This document shows, piece after piece, positions 1 through 10,312 of a stretch of DNA of 64,000 nucleotides; within the stretch, counting starts at the first letter, position 1; every line of letters starts with the position of its first letter. The notes below the pieces were generated by a model. That model saw only the letters and a program-made list of their open reading frames with translations, did no database searches and was not told the DNA's origin. Source of the DNA: Perkinsus marinus ATCC 50983 (Eukaryota > Perkinsozoa > Perkinsida > Perkinsidae); assembly GCF_000006405.1 (NCBI RefSeq), contig NW_003200738.1:159190-223189 (forward strand), given 5' to 3'. The translations under genes were made by a program, and so were the position numbers.

Positions 1-1
1 A

Positions 2-838
2 TGGAACGCACTGATGGCCCAGTTTATGCGGGATGTGGGAGTTGATGTTGGGTGGGTAGAATGGGCCTACAGTATGGCCCCTGTGGGTATATTCCCACTG
101 GCTATAGCCCCACTGGTGATATTCTTGGTCTTCCCTCCTGAGATAAAGAAAACGCCTGAGGCGAAAAGCATTGCTGAGAACAAGCTTAAGGAGATGGGCG
201 CGATGACTATGGGGGAGATACAGATGATGATTGTATTTGGAATTGTTATTTTGTTGTGGATTCTCTCGTCCATGGTGAAAACTATCTTCCCATTTTCAAC
301 CACTGCTGTAGCCTCCATAGGCGTGGCATGTCTCCTCTTGTTGGGAATCATAAACGTTAAGGATGATATTGTCAGCAATCAAGGAGCATTCGACCTGCTC
401 ATATGGTTTGGCGTATTATTGATGTTGGCGAGTGAACTCAAGGAGAAAGGCTTCTTTGACTGGTTCGCATCACTGATAGACTTATCCGGCATGTCAGCGG
501 TACCTGTTACCATTCTTATTACCTTTATTTTCTATGCTACCCAATACGCTTTCGCTTCGATCACTGCTCACGTGTCAGCTCTCTTCCCAGTGTTCCTGTC
601 GATAATGCAGCAGTCACATGTGCCAATGGAAATGGGATGCCGGGCTTTGGCTTACACAACACTATCAGGCCATTTAACTCCGTACACTTCCTCCTCAAAT
701 CCACCTCTATTTGCCTTGGGGTATGTCAAGACTGGCGAGTGGTGGTTGCTGGGTGTCATCCTCTTTGTTGTTAACATGTGCTTGCTCATGTCGGTGGGCT
801 TTGGTTATTGGTGGATACTCGGTTATTGGAAGTCTTAG
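2..838 (+). CDS. DASS/SLC13-type dicarboxylate translocator, 5'-truncated by window edge
   Basis: The C-terminal 278 residues of a polytopic membrane transporter; the frame is open from base 2 and ends at TAG 836-838. It aligns by eye with the two complete paralogues downstream (WNALM at the start, YPPEIKKTPEA-type loop, ITAHVSALFP, SGHLTPYTSSSNPP, C-terminal GYWWILGYW). The family is the divalent anion:Na+ symporter superfamily, closest to the plastid 2-oxoglutarate/malate translocator (DiT1) group, which shares the IYPP-x2-K-x-(T/S)P-x-A loop and the T-H-Y near the end. It would exchange or import dicarboxylates; substrate and membrane cannot be read from sequence. First gene of a same-strand tandem array. 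The true start lies left of the window. Confidence 0.85.
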   Translation, partial: WNALMAQFMRDVGVDVGWVEWAYSMAPVGIFPLAIAPLVIFLVFPPEIKKTPEAKSIAENKLKEMGAMTMGEIQMMIVFGIVILLWILSSMVKTIFPFSTTAVASIGVACLLLLGIINVKDDIVSNQGAFDLLIWFGVLLMLASELKEKGFFDWFASLIDLSGMSAVPVTILITFIFYATQYAFASITAHVSALFPVFLSIMQQSHVPMEMGCRALAYTTLSGHLTPYTSSSNPPLFALGYVKTGEWWLLGVILFVVNMCLLMSVGFGYWWILGYWKS

Positions 839-1704
839 GGAGCGCATCGTTCATCTGTACATCTCTGAATAATGACTGGTCTTTAGGCCGTCATTTCCGC
901 TCTTACCCATCTATTATACGTTATAAACGAATCTAGAATCTCCTTCGTGTTGTGTTCAGTCAATGTTGTAATACTCAATGACGAATGATAGTGAAAGAGT
1001 GTATGAGGAAGTCTTTTACTATTCCGAGTTTCTCTCTATTGGGAAGTAATGATGAATTGTGGATTGTGGTTTAAGTGGTTTTATTACTTATTTTATTTTT
1101 AGTCTTCCACCATTTTCAGTATGGGACAGTTATGGAGAGTTGTGAGCTTTCATCGACGATCATTTCTGCTAATCTGGTCATGGCATTCTGTTGTTATGTA
1201 TCAACAAGTGCTACTATGGGTAGCCATCAGAAACTCACAGCCTAAAAACGGCAGTCGCTCTCATGCCCACTGCATTCGTGAATTCGTGGATATCAACGTG
1301 TCGTTTTCGATACGAACATTACAGACAGTACTTAACATTGATTTTTTTTTTCGAATTTGCCGGAGAACGAAATACGCTGCTTAGATTGCTACACAGAGTA
1401 ACCCCAACTGTGGCTCAGACGTACTACTCTTTCTGAGATCGTCGAACGAAAGGCCCGAACGTTTCGAAGCTTGGTCCTGAGAGGGTCACCGGCCTGAGTC
1501 GCTCATTTCGATATTTGACGAGAACTCCACGAGAACTCTCACAATATACCAGGGAGAGTTGTGTTATTTGTCTCTAATTCTTGAAGGGTCATTGTGGCGG
1601 CGGAGCGTTGTTGGAGGCATTGGGCTTTAGCTTGTTACCTGTTGGCTGTAAGCCGATGGTTTTTCGACACACTCGTTCCTGACTCACCCCTACACCGTCT
1701 TATC
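839..1704. other. Intergenic region between tandem transporters
   Basis: No convincing gene. A short open frame at 1121-1384 has no recognisable domain and no paralogous counterpart. The stretch contains the 3' region of the first transporter and the 5' region of the second. An in-frame extension upstream of 1705 lacks an ATG, supporting the ATG at 1705. Confidence 0.5.
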
Positions 1705-3405
1705 ATGAGCGCAGCTCCTGAAGTATTGCAAGTGAACAGCCCAGCGCCTTCGGTCAGCCCCGTTACTGACTCCTCCATCAACGAGAGCTCAGTTGATACT
1801 GCGGCTGAGGTGATCTCGAAGGGCCCCAGCAAGTGGGAACGGCTACGTTTCTGGCGAAAGAAGCAAGCTGCCAGTGATGCAGCTGAGATTTTGCCTATGA
1901 CCAACGATGTTCCTAAAGAACCTCCTACACCCCCAACGGGTATGAGGTTAAAATGGTTGAAGCTTAAGGAGTGGCATAAGACTGTTTGGCCTGGTGCTAA
2001 CATACCCAAGATTATTGCTATATATGCTCTTGGTCTAATTCTATGGTGGTTGGTCCCTGAAGGCCTTGGCCACGATACATGGCAAGTGTTCGTACTCTTT
2101 ATTTGCACTATTGTTGCTGCCGTTGCTGAGCCCCTGCCATTGGCTGGTGTATGCTTGGTCAGTCTGGGTATGTGTGCTGTTACTGGTGTTCTCACCACAG
2201 AGCAAATGTTGTCTGGATTCGCTAACAGTTCGGTGTGGCTCGTCATGTTTGCTTTCTTCTTCTCAAGTGGTTTTGCCGCCACGGGACTCGGTAAGCGCAT
2301 GTGCTTTATGGTCCTCAAATACGTTGGCGCGACAACCCTTGGTCTAGGCTATGGTATTTGCCTTTGTGAACTGGTACTTTCTTTGGCCATCCCTTCGTGT
2401 ACTGCAAGAGCTGCTGGGGTGTTGCTACCGATTCTACATCCCCTTATGCAAGAAGCTTTCCAGTCGGATCCTTCTCTAGGGACGCAAGGCCGAGTTGGAA
2501 CCTACATCGTTCTGGTGGAGATCAGTGCTGATGCTGTTGCTGCTGCTTTCTGGCTTACTGGTGGTGCTTGGAATGCTATGATGGTGCAGTTTATGAACGA
2601 CGTTGGTGTTAATCTATCGTGGGTAGGCTGGGCATATTCCCAAGCTCCCGCTGGTATTATACAGTTGGCTTGTGTTCCACTGACGGTGTACTTTCTCTAT
2701 CCTCCTGAAATCAAGAAAACCCCTGAGGCGCCCAAACTGGCTACAGAAAAGTTGCAGGAAATGGGTTCCATGGGAGCGAGAGAAATAACGATGCTTGTGG
2801 TCTTCATCGGTATGGTATTGCTATGGATTTTATCTTCAATTGTCAAGACTGTATTCCCCTTCACTTCGACTGGTGTTGCAGCTATGGGCGTTGGTGTTCT
2901 TCTCTTGTGTGGTATCATTGACGTCAAGAAGGATATCATCACTGACAAAGGTGCCTTCAACTTGCTCTTGTGGTTCTCGGTGCTCCTCATGCTCGCCTCT
3001 GAGTTGAAGAATAAGGGTTTCTGGGTGTGGCTGGCTAATCTTATCGACCTTAGCTCCCTTCCCCCATATGCATGCCTTGTTGTAGTGTGTCTAATTTTCT
3101 ATGTGACACAGTATGTATTCGCTTCTATCACAGCCCATGTATCAGCTCTCTATCCCGCATTGTTGCAAGTAGCTCTAGCTGCTGGAGTGCCGCCTGAGGT
3201 TGCCTGTCGCGCCCTTGCTCTATGTACTTGGTCAGGGCATCTAACTCCCTATACCTCCGCGGCCAACCCGGCATACTTCGGCATGGGCTATGTGACTAAC
3301 AAGCAGTGGTGGGTTACTGGTATATGTGTGCTTGGTGTTAATTTTGTTCTGTTGATATCTGTGAGCTTCGGTTACTGGTGGCTCCTTGGTTACTGGAACC
3401 ATTGA
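1705..3405 (+). CDS. DASS/SLC13-type dicarboxylate translocator, paralogue 2
   Basis: A 566-residue membrane protein in one exon. A hydrophilic N-terminus of about 110 residues (Ser/Pro-rich, then basic GPSKWERLRFWRKK) precedes about a dozen hydrophobic segments. Family hallmarks are HDTWQVFVLF, AEPLPLAGVCLVSLG, IPSCTARAAGVLLPI, LTGGAWNAMM, YPPEIKKTPEA, SITAHVSALYP and SGHLTPYTSAANPA. These match the plastid oxoglutarate/malate translocator branch of DASS carriers. The start was placed at ATG 1705 because the frame upstream has no ATG and the paralogue starts at the comparable point (MS...). The N-terminus is longer than that of paralogue 3 and no clear signal or bipartite plastid leader is visible, so location is open. 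Transport of dicarboxylates is inferred from family. Confidence 0.9.
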   Translation: MSAAPEVLQVNSPAPSVSPVTDSSINESSVDTAAEVISKGPSKWERLRFWRKKQAASDAAEILPMTNDVPKEPPTPPTGMRLKWLKLKEWHKTVWPGANIPKIIAIYALGLILWWLVPEGLGHDTWQVFVLFICTIVAAVAEPLPLAGVCLVSLGMCAVTGVLTTEQMLSGFANSSVWLVMFAFFFSSGFAATGLGKRMCFMVLKYVGATTLGLGYGICLCELVLSLAIPSCTARAAGVLLPILHPLMQEAFQSDPSLGTQGRVGTYIVLVEISADAVAAAFWLTGGAWNAMMVQFMNDVGVNLSWVGWAYSQAPAGIIQLACVPLTVYFLYPPEIKKTPEAPKLATEKLQEMGSMGAREITMLVVFIGMVLLWILSSIVKTVFPFTSTGVAAMGVGVLLLCGIIDVKKDIITDKGAFNLLLWFSVLLMLASELKNKGFWVWLANLIDLSSLPPYACLVVVCLIFYVTQYVFASITAHVSALYPALLQVALAAGVPPEVACRALALCTWSGHLTPYTSAANPAYFGMGYVTNKQWWVTGICVLGVNFVLLISVSFGYWWLLGYWNH

Positions 3406-3492
3406 TGCTCATTGTTTAGTTCTTTTCCATTTTAGTTGTTCAGTTTATTGTCGATCTTCGGCAGTTCTTTGTTCGGTTGTACTATTTAGTGT

Positions 3493-3592
3493 NNNNNNNN
3501 NNNNNNNNNNNNNNNNNNNNNNNNNNNNNNNNNNNNNNNNNNNNNNNNNNNNNNNNNNNNNNNNNNNNNNNNNNNNNNNNNNNNNNNNNNNN
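3493..3592. other. Assembly gap (100 N)
   Basis: Exactly 100 N, the usual placeholder for a scaffold gap of unknown length. It separates the contig carrying transporter paralogues 1-2 from the contig carrying duplicated block copy A. Confidence 0.99.
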
Positions 3593-4992
3593 CTTGTTGT
3601 TCGCTTTGTGGTTATGACGATCCTGTAGTTGTAGTGTTACTTTGCTGCTACCGCGTCACTGACTATAACATAGGTATTGTGATTATATTCCTACTATAAC
3701 GTCTCTACTGCTTTCGGGTAGAAAGCAGGTTGTTACTTTTCTTTTCCCGAAGTACACGGTACAACCGGGCATACAATTGGGCGCTCTAGTTGCCCCTGGG
3801 ATAGGTGTGAAGTGTCCCAGCGTATTCTACTATAAAGCCAGTCGAGTGGCTGGCAACCTGAGGCTCATTGATAGTTTGTTTAAAACAATGAATCTTCCTC
3901 TAGGAATTGATCTCACACTTTGTGGTTTTGAGTTCATCAGTGCATCGACGGGTCGGTTATTGGTCTAGGAATTGGTTTGTAATAGTAGATCAGTGAGGTT
4001 GTATTCCGGTTAGGAGTATCGCAATGTTCGTTATCTCGGCTTGTGTGGTTTGAATGAGATTACACTGGGAGGTTGACGTCGTCCTTTCTACGAAATTGTA
4101 CTGAACACAGTAGTAAGAAGGTAGGGCTGTGTCGATGGTGGTCGATTCTGCTCGCTTTTGTGTGGTCTCATTGTTTAGGTGAAATTGACTAGGGTATCGG
4201 TTTGGCCCTCGTGGCGAGTCTGGAAGAGTCTAGAGTCCCTATGTAGCAGAGGTTTGGAATGTGAACAATTTGGAGCTTTGCTCTGATTGATGTGCTCGGT
4301 TGTTGTCAGTGCTAGAGTCATCAACAGCACGGTTGTGACCACTCGTAACTCTAGCCATCAACTATGATCTTCACAGTTCAACAACGTGTGCTAATTCCTA
4401 ACACAAACTGTCGTCGAGGTAGATTGTGTTGCTGTCAGATTTGTGCTGCTTACGCAAGAAACTCTTGTGTACTACCTTAAACTGATTCTCGTGCAAAAAA
4501 TTGATACCAATATCTCTGCATTTATAAGTCGTCAAATAGTTGGTATCACAAGCATGAGGAACCACGAAGAAATGTATGCGCTCTGAGGAATCTACTGGAA
4601 GACCGTTGAAAGAGGGCTTAGTACAACGAAAAGAAGAGGATAAGTATCGATAGTTTTGAGGGAACTAACGGATACTGTGGTGTAGGCTGTTAAGATAGCT
4701 AAGGCGGGATGAGCCCTGCAGTGGGGGACAGAATCTTGTAAAATATTTGTGTTGACGCTATGCTAGCGCCAAGATACCGTCCGCTAGATCCAGCATTCAA
4801 TCATCGTAATTCTTATAACGTACCACAACTTGTGTATATAGTGAGAGTCTTCACTGGTGGTATTAATCGTACGACTATCAGTGTGTTTGTTTGAGTATCT
4901 TTTATTGTTTATGGAGCTGTGTGGGGATCGGTCATTGGTGCTTTTGCATTTTCTTCCACTCAGATTTTAATTGCCGAAAGCTCATTGTAAAG
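3593..4992. other. Intergenic and 5' flank of transporter 3 (copy A)
   Basis: No gene seen. Bases 3593-3857 have no counterpart in copy B because copy B starts at the contig edge; 3858-4992 matches 22541-23700 closely. Copy B has an extra segment of roughly 27 bp near 23358 (ACCGAACCACTGTTTTACGG) that copy A lacks near 4672. Confidence 0.6.
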
Positions 4993-6558
4993 ATGTCCGT
5001 CAAGACTGCGCAGGCTGTTGGTCAACCAGGGCTTCCTATAACTGAAAGTGATTCGGTTGTAGTCGAAGAGAAGGTAGCGCCCTCGAAGTGGGACAAGGTC
5101 CCAGGAGGAAGCGTTATCAGGAAGTTCCTCGACTGGCAAAGGAAGAGTTGGCCTGGTATCAACATCCCTATATTACTCTTGTTGATTATCATCGTCTTGG
5201 CTCTGTGGTGGGTTCATCCAAATGACCTGAGTCCACATACATGGCAAGTGTTCGTCACCTTCTTGGTCACTATTATTGGCGCTGTTACGGAGCCTATTCC
5301 CATGTCTGGTATTTGCTTGGTGTCATTGGGTTTCTGTACATTAACTAATATTCTGACGACTGCGCAGATTCTATCCGGTTTTGGTAACGATACCGTATGG
5401 CTAATTGTCTTTGCATGCTTCATTGCAAGCGGTTTCGTTACTACCGGCTTAGGCAAGCGGTTATGTTTTATTATTTTAAAGTATATCGGCTCTACCACTC
5501 TTGGACTTGCTTATGCTTTCTGTATCTGCGAGTTCATATTGGCCACGGCAATTCCCTCGTCCACTGCTAGAGGTGCGGGTATTTTGCTACCAATTTTGGA
5601 GCCTTTGCTGAAGGAAGGCTTCCAATCCGACCCGGCTCTAGGTACTGAGAAGTCCATCGGCACGTACATGATAATGGTTGAGATTGTTGCAAATACAACC
5701 TCATCTGTATGCTGGTTGACTGGTGGTGCTTGGAATGCTATGATGGCTAACTTCATGGAAGCTGTCGGTGTGAAGATTAATTGGGGGCAGTGGGCGTATA
5801 GCATGGCACCTGTTGGTCTCTTGCCGTTGATCTATGCACCTATTATCCTGTTCTTCCTCTTCCCTCCTCAAATCAAGAAGACCCCTCAGGCTAAAACGTT
5901 GGCTAATGATAAGTTGGCAGAGATGGGAGGCGTCAGTGTTTTCGAGTGTGTCATGCTTGGTGTGTTTGCATTGATCATTATCCTCTGGATCGTCTCTTCC
6001 TCGGTTGACTTTGTACCTTATACGACTACTGGTGTGGCTATGCTCGGTCTGAGTGTCTTGCTGATGACTGGCATTCTTGATGTGAAGAGGGATATTGTGA
6101 ATAACAGTGGAGCTTGGGATTTGTTCCTTTGGTTCGGTGTGTTGCTGATGTTGGCCACTGAGTTGAAGGAAACTGGCTTCTTCGAGTGGTTCGCCGAAAA
6201 GATCGACTTGTCAAGTGTGGCGGCTTACGGTAGTGTATGGATTTGCACGGCTATCTTCTACGTGTCCCAGTATCTGTTTGCAAGTATTACTGCACATGTC
6301 TCTGCCATGTTCCCAGTGTTCCTGCAGATCATGCAGGCCGCTGGTGTTCCGATGGAGCTTGGTTGCAGAGCGCTTGCGTATACAACTCTATCTGGGCATT
6401 TAACTCACTATACCAGCTCTACCAATCCACCTTTCTTCAACTTGGGATACGTCCCGTTGAGGCTTTGGTGGTTCCAGGGTGTCATCGTGATGGTTGTGAA
6501 TCTTATTGTTATGAACACGGTGTGCTGGGGCTATTGGTGGTTGCTTGGTTTCTGGTAA
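4993..6558 (+). CDS. DASS/SLC13-type dicarboxylate translocator, paralogue 3 (copy A)
   Basis: A 521-residue transporter in one exon, starting MSVKTAQAVGQPG. The in-frame stretch upstream has no ATG, so 4993 is the best start. A hydrophilic N-terminus of about 50 residues precedes many membrane segments. Conserved motifs are HTWQVFVTFLVTIIGAVTEP, IPSSTARGAGILLPI, LTGGAWNAMMANF, FPPQIKKTPQA, SITAHVSAMFP and SGHLTHYTSSTNPP, the last closest to the plant plastid carriers. Membership in the DiT1-like branch of the DASS family is clear; a dicarboxylate substrate is inferred. The copy B protein (23701-25266) appears identical in amino-acid sequence despite scattered synonymous changes. Confidence 0.92.
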   Translation: MSVKTAQAVGQPGLPITESDSVVVEEKVAPSKWDKVPGGSVIRKFLDWQRKSWPGINIPILLLLIIIVLALWWVHPNDLSPHTWQVFVTFLVTIIGAVTEPIPMSGICLVSLGFCTLTNILTTAQILSGFGNDTVWLIVFACFIASGFVTTGLGKRLCFIILKYIGSTTLGLAYAFCICEFILATAIPSSTARGAGILLPILEPLLKEGFQSDPALGTEKSIGTYMIMVEIVANTTSSVCWLTGGAWNAMMANFMEAVGVKINWGQWAYSMAPVGLLPLIYAPIILFFLFPPQIKKTPQAKTLANDKLAEMGGVSVFECVMLGVFALIIILWIVSSSVDFVPYTTTGVAMLGLSVLLMTGILDVKRDIVNNSGAWDLFLWFGVLLMLATELKETGFFEWFAEKIDLSSVAAYGSVWICTAIFYVSQYLFASITAHVSAMFPVFLQIMQAAGVPMELGCRALAYTTLSGHLTHYTSSTNPPFFNLGYVPLRLWWFQGVIVMVVNLIVMNTVCWGYWWLLGFW

Positions 6559-7684
6559 GTAGTTAAACAAGTTCGTTCATCAAGGCGTTTGGTGATGAAT
6601 TCGCCTAAGTATTATAAAGAAATATCTACCTACTGCTATCCAATAACAAGCTAATGCTATTCGGCTGTATAAGCTCTTCTGTTATTAATGTTTGATGGCT
6701 ACCTATACTGTAAATCTTCATCATTTATCTCCTGTTAATACCCTTCAATCGGTGATGTTACCGATTCGAAGCAATTGTTGTTGTCTGTTACGTACGATAG
6801 ACCGATCTCATTGTCGCTCATGCGCAAGTACTATGTAAAGATCGTGATCTTCCCAAAATATTAAACGTCATTGTTCGTAGTCGCTAGAAATGCGACTATG
6901 TTATCGTTCCTGCCTTTCATAGATTGATGATAAGACACTTTCAAGTTTTCACATATGCAGCAGTTGTGTTGATGAAGTTCTATAGTTATGTGAATACAGT
7001 AGGCGTATATCAGTTCAACGTATTCGGGACTTTAGTGGGCTTGTGGTCCATGTGATTGATGATTCACGGTTGGGAAATACGGTCGTTCACCCGGGTATTA
7101 GGTTCAATCATGATATCTTTTACCTGGTTATACCTCTCTCGAGAAACTCCATGAGTGAAAAATTTATAAGATTTACATATCGGAGAATACATAATTCCTC
7201 GATCGTCGATATTGATTGTTTTATACACTTTTTCAATCACATTTGATTCCCATGAAGTACATGAGTTTTCAGCCGCTGAAAACCCCTGCCACTCTATGGA
7301 AATCAACTTTCACTATTCAATTTGTTCTTTCATTCGCTGAATTTGAGATTGAAAATGTGTAGAGTTCCCAGCCTGTTGCGTTGCGAACCCTGGACACCAG
7401 CGGGTCGAAGACGCCTAAGCATACTTTTCGGGTTCTGAAAGTACCCTTCACTGTGTAGTGTACAAACACCGCCTACCATTCTATTGTCTGTTTTCCCGCG
7501 GGATCTGTCAGTCTGACTGCTTGAAGTGAAAATAGAACAACACATGGTTTGTATAGTTTAGTACGTCAGTGTTCTTATATTCTATAAGAAATATAAGTAA
7601 AAAATGCACATAATTCTCACTGCCGGAGCGTAATACGTCAGAAGCGTATCGCCCATTAATACGACAGATGCAAGGTAGGCTTGA
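6559..7684. other. Intergenic region left of the 2.6 kb insertion (copy A)
   Basis: Corresponds to 25267-26376 in copy B. No coding potential was accepted; short frames are not conserved as protein. Around 7365-7425 a segment reads on the minus strand like a tRNA T-arm fragment but cannot be folded into a tRNA. Confidence 0.5.
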
Positions 7685-7693
7685 GTATTTCTG
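7685..7693. repeat. 9-bp target-site duplication, left
   Basis: GTATTTCTG here and again at 10304-10312, flanking the 2.6 kb insertion. Copy B has it once, at the matching empty site near 26377 (...TTGAGTATTTCTGAGATC). Confidence 0.9.
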
Positions 7694-10303
7694 CGGTGTA
7701 ATACAATCCGGCAATCGCAACTTTTTGCTAATATTGCGGATTTGCCGAATGCTATAATTTCTGACAGTCTCACTTTTTTGCTCTTTTGTATGTGCTGCTT
7801 TCTCAGTTACAAAGTAGCAACCACATTTACAACCTAGCAATTTCTGGTATAGGTTTTAGCAACCCAATGTTGAAAGTAGCAAATCCAAAAGTGTTTTCCA
7901 GCAAGTCGCTCTTTTTTGCTCTTTTTTTGCTGCATTGTATATTTTCCCGGAATGTTTTACACGCTGGCACTTTTGCCCAAGTGTGCTTCGCCCGCACGTT
8001 TTCGTTATTCTGGCAAGTTGTGCTCATTTGCTGTTTGATATGTTTTGCGTTGTAATTCTATAGTCTGGCATTTTTCAAGGTTTGCCCTTATGCTATGTTC
8101 CTGCATGAAATATACAACTTGGCAGTTGCCGGTATGTGACAACGCTGCGCTACTTTTATGTTTCGGCTATTTGCTCTCTTGTAACTTACGCCCTGCGGGA
8201 ATATATACTAGCGTTTTGCTCATTCGCTCAAACTGCGTCTCTGTTAGCGTTATTAGCAAACTTGTCATTTTGCATTATTCGTACGAGCAATATACAATCG
8301 AGCAAACATAGTTATGGGATAGCGCTCTCGTTCGATTACGGTATTACGCCTTATATCTTATGCTCCAGAACATGTTCATGCCCTGTGCACTCACTAAGTA
8401 TCTTATCTATCAAAGGTGTCACACTTTGTGTCTCACTCCAAGTGAGTCACTTAGTATCGGGTCAAAGCGTGATAGCACTCTAGTGAGATATATCATTCAC
8501 TCCGAAGACAGCGCGAGTTATGATCAATGCTGAATACAAAACACATGATTGCTCTTGCACGTCGCGATTGAATCAGATGAGATAACAGTTAAATTGAGTC
8601 CCCATCTTCGAGTATCCTATCTCTTTGTGCATCGTATCAGTTGTGTCTCATGGTTTGGTACGATTGTACGTATTGACGACTCAACAATACCCACAAGTTA
8701 AACCCTCAAGTAGGCATTACGTAAGTATTACGGGCAACTTTGACATTCTGCACGATAAACATTTGCTCATGGGCAGTGGCACTCATCGGAGCGTCTTCGT
8801 GGAGCTATTGTTATAGACTTTGCAGAGGTGTCGAAGGATTGTACAGGGGAAACGCAACACGGACTAAATTACTGATTATGAACTCTACAGCCCCCCGCAC
8901 ACAATATTCGCTCCCGGGCACCACTAGAGGGCCTTCATAGAGATACTATTAAGGGCTACAAGAAAAGCATATTGAGAAACGTCCAATTTTTCTCTACCAA
9001 TCACCGAGACAGCTACTTGTAGCAGCTACAACAGCTGAGCACCACTGAGGTGCCTACCTTACTGCGAGTGCGTACATGGTCGCTAGTCTCCAGTGATGGG
9101 AGAAACTACTTCGATTCCTCACGCTCGTCCTCTTTCGACCGCTTCTGCTGCAATTCTTTTGCCGCGTGGCTCTCATACTCCTCCACCAATAAAATAGCAT
9201 TGTTGTTAGGCGAGTACTTTCGCACTATCTCCTCACATCTGGTATCTCGGGAGAACTTGTTCAGCGCCGGGTAGATGCAGAGTGCTAACTTAGCACTGCT
9301 AAGCCAGCCTGCCTCTTTCCCCGACAATTTCGATTTTCGCGAGGGGCATCTTTCTGCAATGACCAGTATTTGCTCAGACTACAGAAGAGCATATTGGTTC
9401 GCATGCAATAGGCCACGTAGGAATCAGGATGCGTGTATGAAAGCCACGACATCTCGCATGGGCACCACTGGGGTGCCTGCAATACAGCACTGCACTGCAG
9501 ATGAGTGATCCATGTTGATCCAAATAAGTGATCTCGGATCACTCAGTACGAGTGATTCCGCCCAATACGAGCTACCACGTAAACACAAATCCTCTCCCTC
9601 GTCCTTCTGTGACCATGTGCGAACTGCAATGATGGGGAAAATATGAAAATCCAACGAACCCTTAACGAATGTAAGTCTTTAGTAACGACCTACTACCACT
9701 TACAATAGTCCATCCATCATTCTCCCAGTGCTGCAACTATACTTATCTATATCGACAGAACCAAAGAACTTTGCAAAATAGTCACCACTCAGAGACTTCG
9801 AAACTATAATGCAATGCTCAACACAATCACCAACAACCCACCAAAGTTCGACTCTCGCGTGCGAAATTTCAATTCCTTCTTCCGATTGTAGAACAGCGAA
9901 AATTTGCTCCATTGCGGGGTTGCCCATTCGTTAAGCGGTAAATTGCTCCTCTGAAAAGTAGCAATTTGGTCAATAGTAGAAGGAGCAATTTATTGGTTTG
10001 CCACTTTTTTGAGCAAAACTGCTAAATTTTGTTACATAGTAGAACTTCACATAGCGGCAACTTTTATACATTGTAGCAACTTTCTGAAATATAAACAAGC
10101 AAACGATATTCATTCGAGCAGTTTCTGTTATACAAAACGGCAAATTTGCGTATTTGTAAAGTGAATTTTACTACTTTACTCTTCTGTATATCAGCCATAG
10201 CGTTTTTACACACTAGCACAACAGCAAAAGCCGCAGGGAATATACATTCCAGCTAACTGGCACTTTTTTGCTATTTGCTCCTTTGCTATTTTGTAACTGA
10301 GCC
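7694..10303. mobile_element. 2.6 kb DNA-transposon-like insertion with 9-bp target duplication (Mutator-like?)
   Basis: Present only in copy A; copy B shows the uninterrupted site, so the borders are exact. A 9-bp target duplication is typical of Mutator-like elements. The ends form only a weak inverted repeat: the left end begins CGGTGTAATACAATCCGGCAA and the reverse complement of the right end begins GGCTCAGTTACAAAATAGCAA. Copies of a TTACAA-n4-GCAA motif crowd both subterminal zones (about 7694-8310 and 9930-10303) in both orientations, for example at 7802-7820. Such subterminal arrays are usual transposase binding sites in DNA transposons. No transposase is recognisable, so it is likely non-autonomous. 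The central part carries a possible minus-strand gene (9106-9927). Confidence 0.8.
9106..9927 (-). CDS. Possible multi-exon passenger gene inside the 2.6 kb insertion
   Basis: Reading on the minus strand, a frame from ATG 9927 (MGNPAMEQIFAVLQ...) reaches a strong GTAAGT donor near 9702. A TTGCAG acceptor near 9624 continues in phase to a stretch with balanced composition (EDLCLRGSSYWAESLVL, later TPVVPMRDVVAFIHA). A third piece, from a CAG acceptor near 9354 to the stop at 9106, reads KYSPNNNAILLVEEYES and a charged tail. The junction between pieces two and three is not resolved. No domain is recognised and it does not look like a transposase; it could be host DNA captured by the element or an element-specific protein. 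Absent from copy B. Confidence 0.35.
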
Positions 10304-10312
10304 GTATTTCTG
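10304..10312. repeat. 9-bp target-site duplication, right
   Basis: Second GTATTTCTG, immediately followed by the sequence that continues in copy B. Confidence 0.9.

Noticed and set aside
1635-2318. 227-codon minus-strand open frame antisense to transporter 2
   Set aside because: Shadow of the real gene; similar antisense frames occur at the same place in the paralogues because of shared codon use.
3386-3628. Open frame running through the 100-N gap
   Set aside because: Artefact of translating N; no protein similarity on either side.
7365-7425. tRNA-like fragment (minus strand AGGGTTCGCAAC and neighbouring D-arm-like bases), also in copy B
   Set aside because: No acceptor stem or anticodon arm could be paired; not a tRNA gene.
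8625-8940. Plus-strand short frames in the 2.6 kb insertion
   Set aside because: No domain, no splice logic, composition not protein-like.
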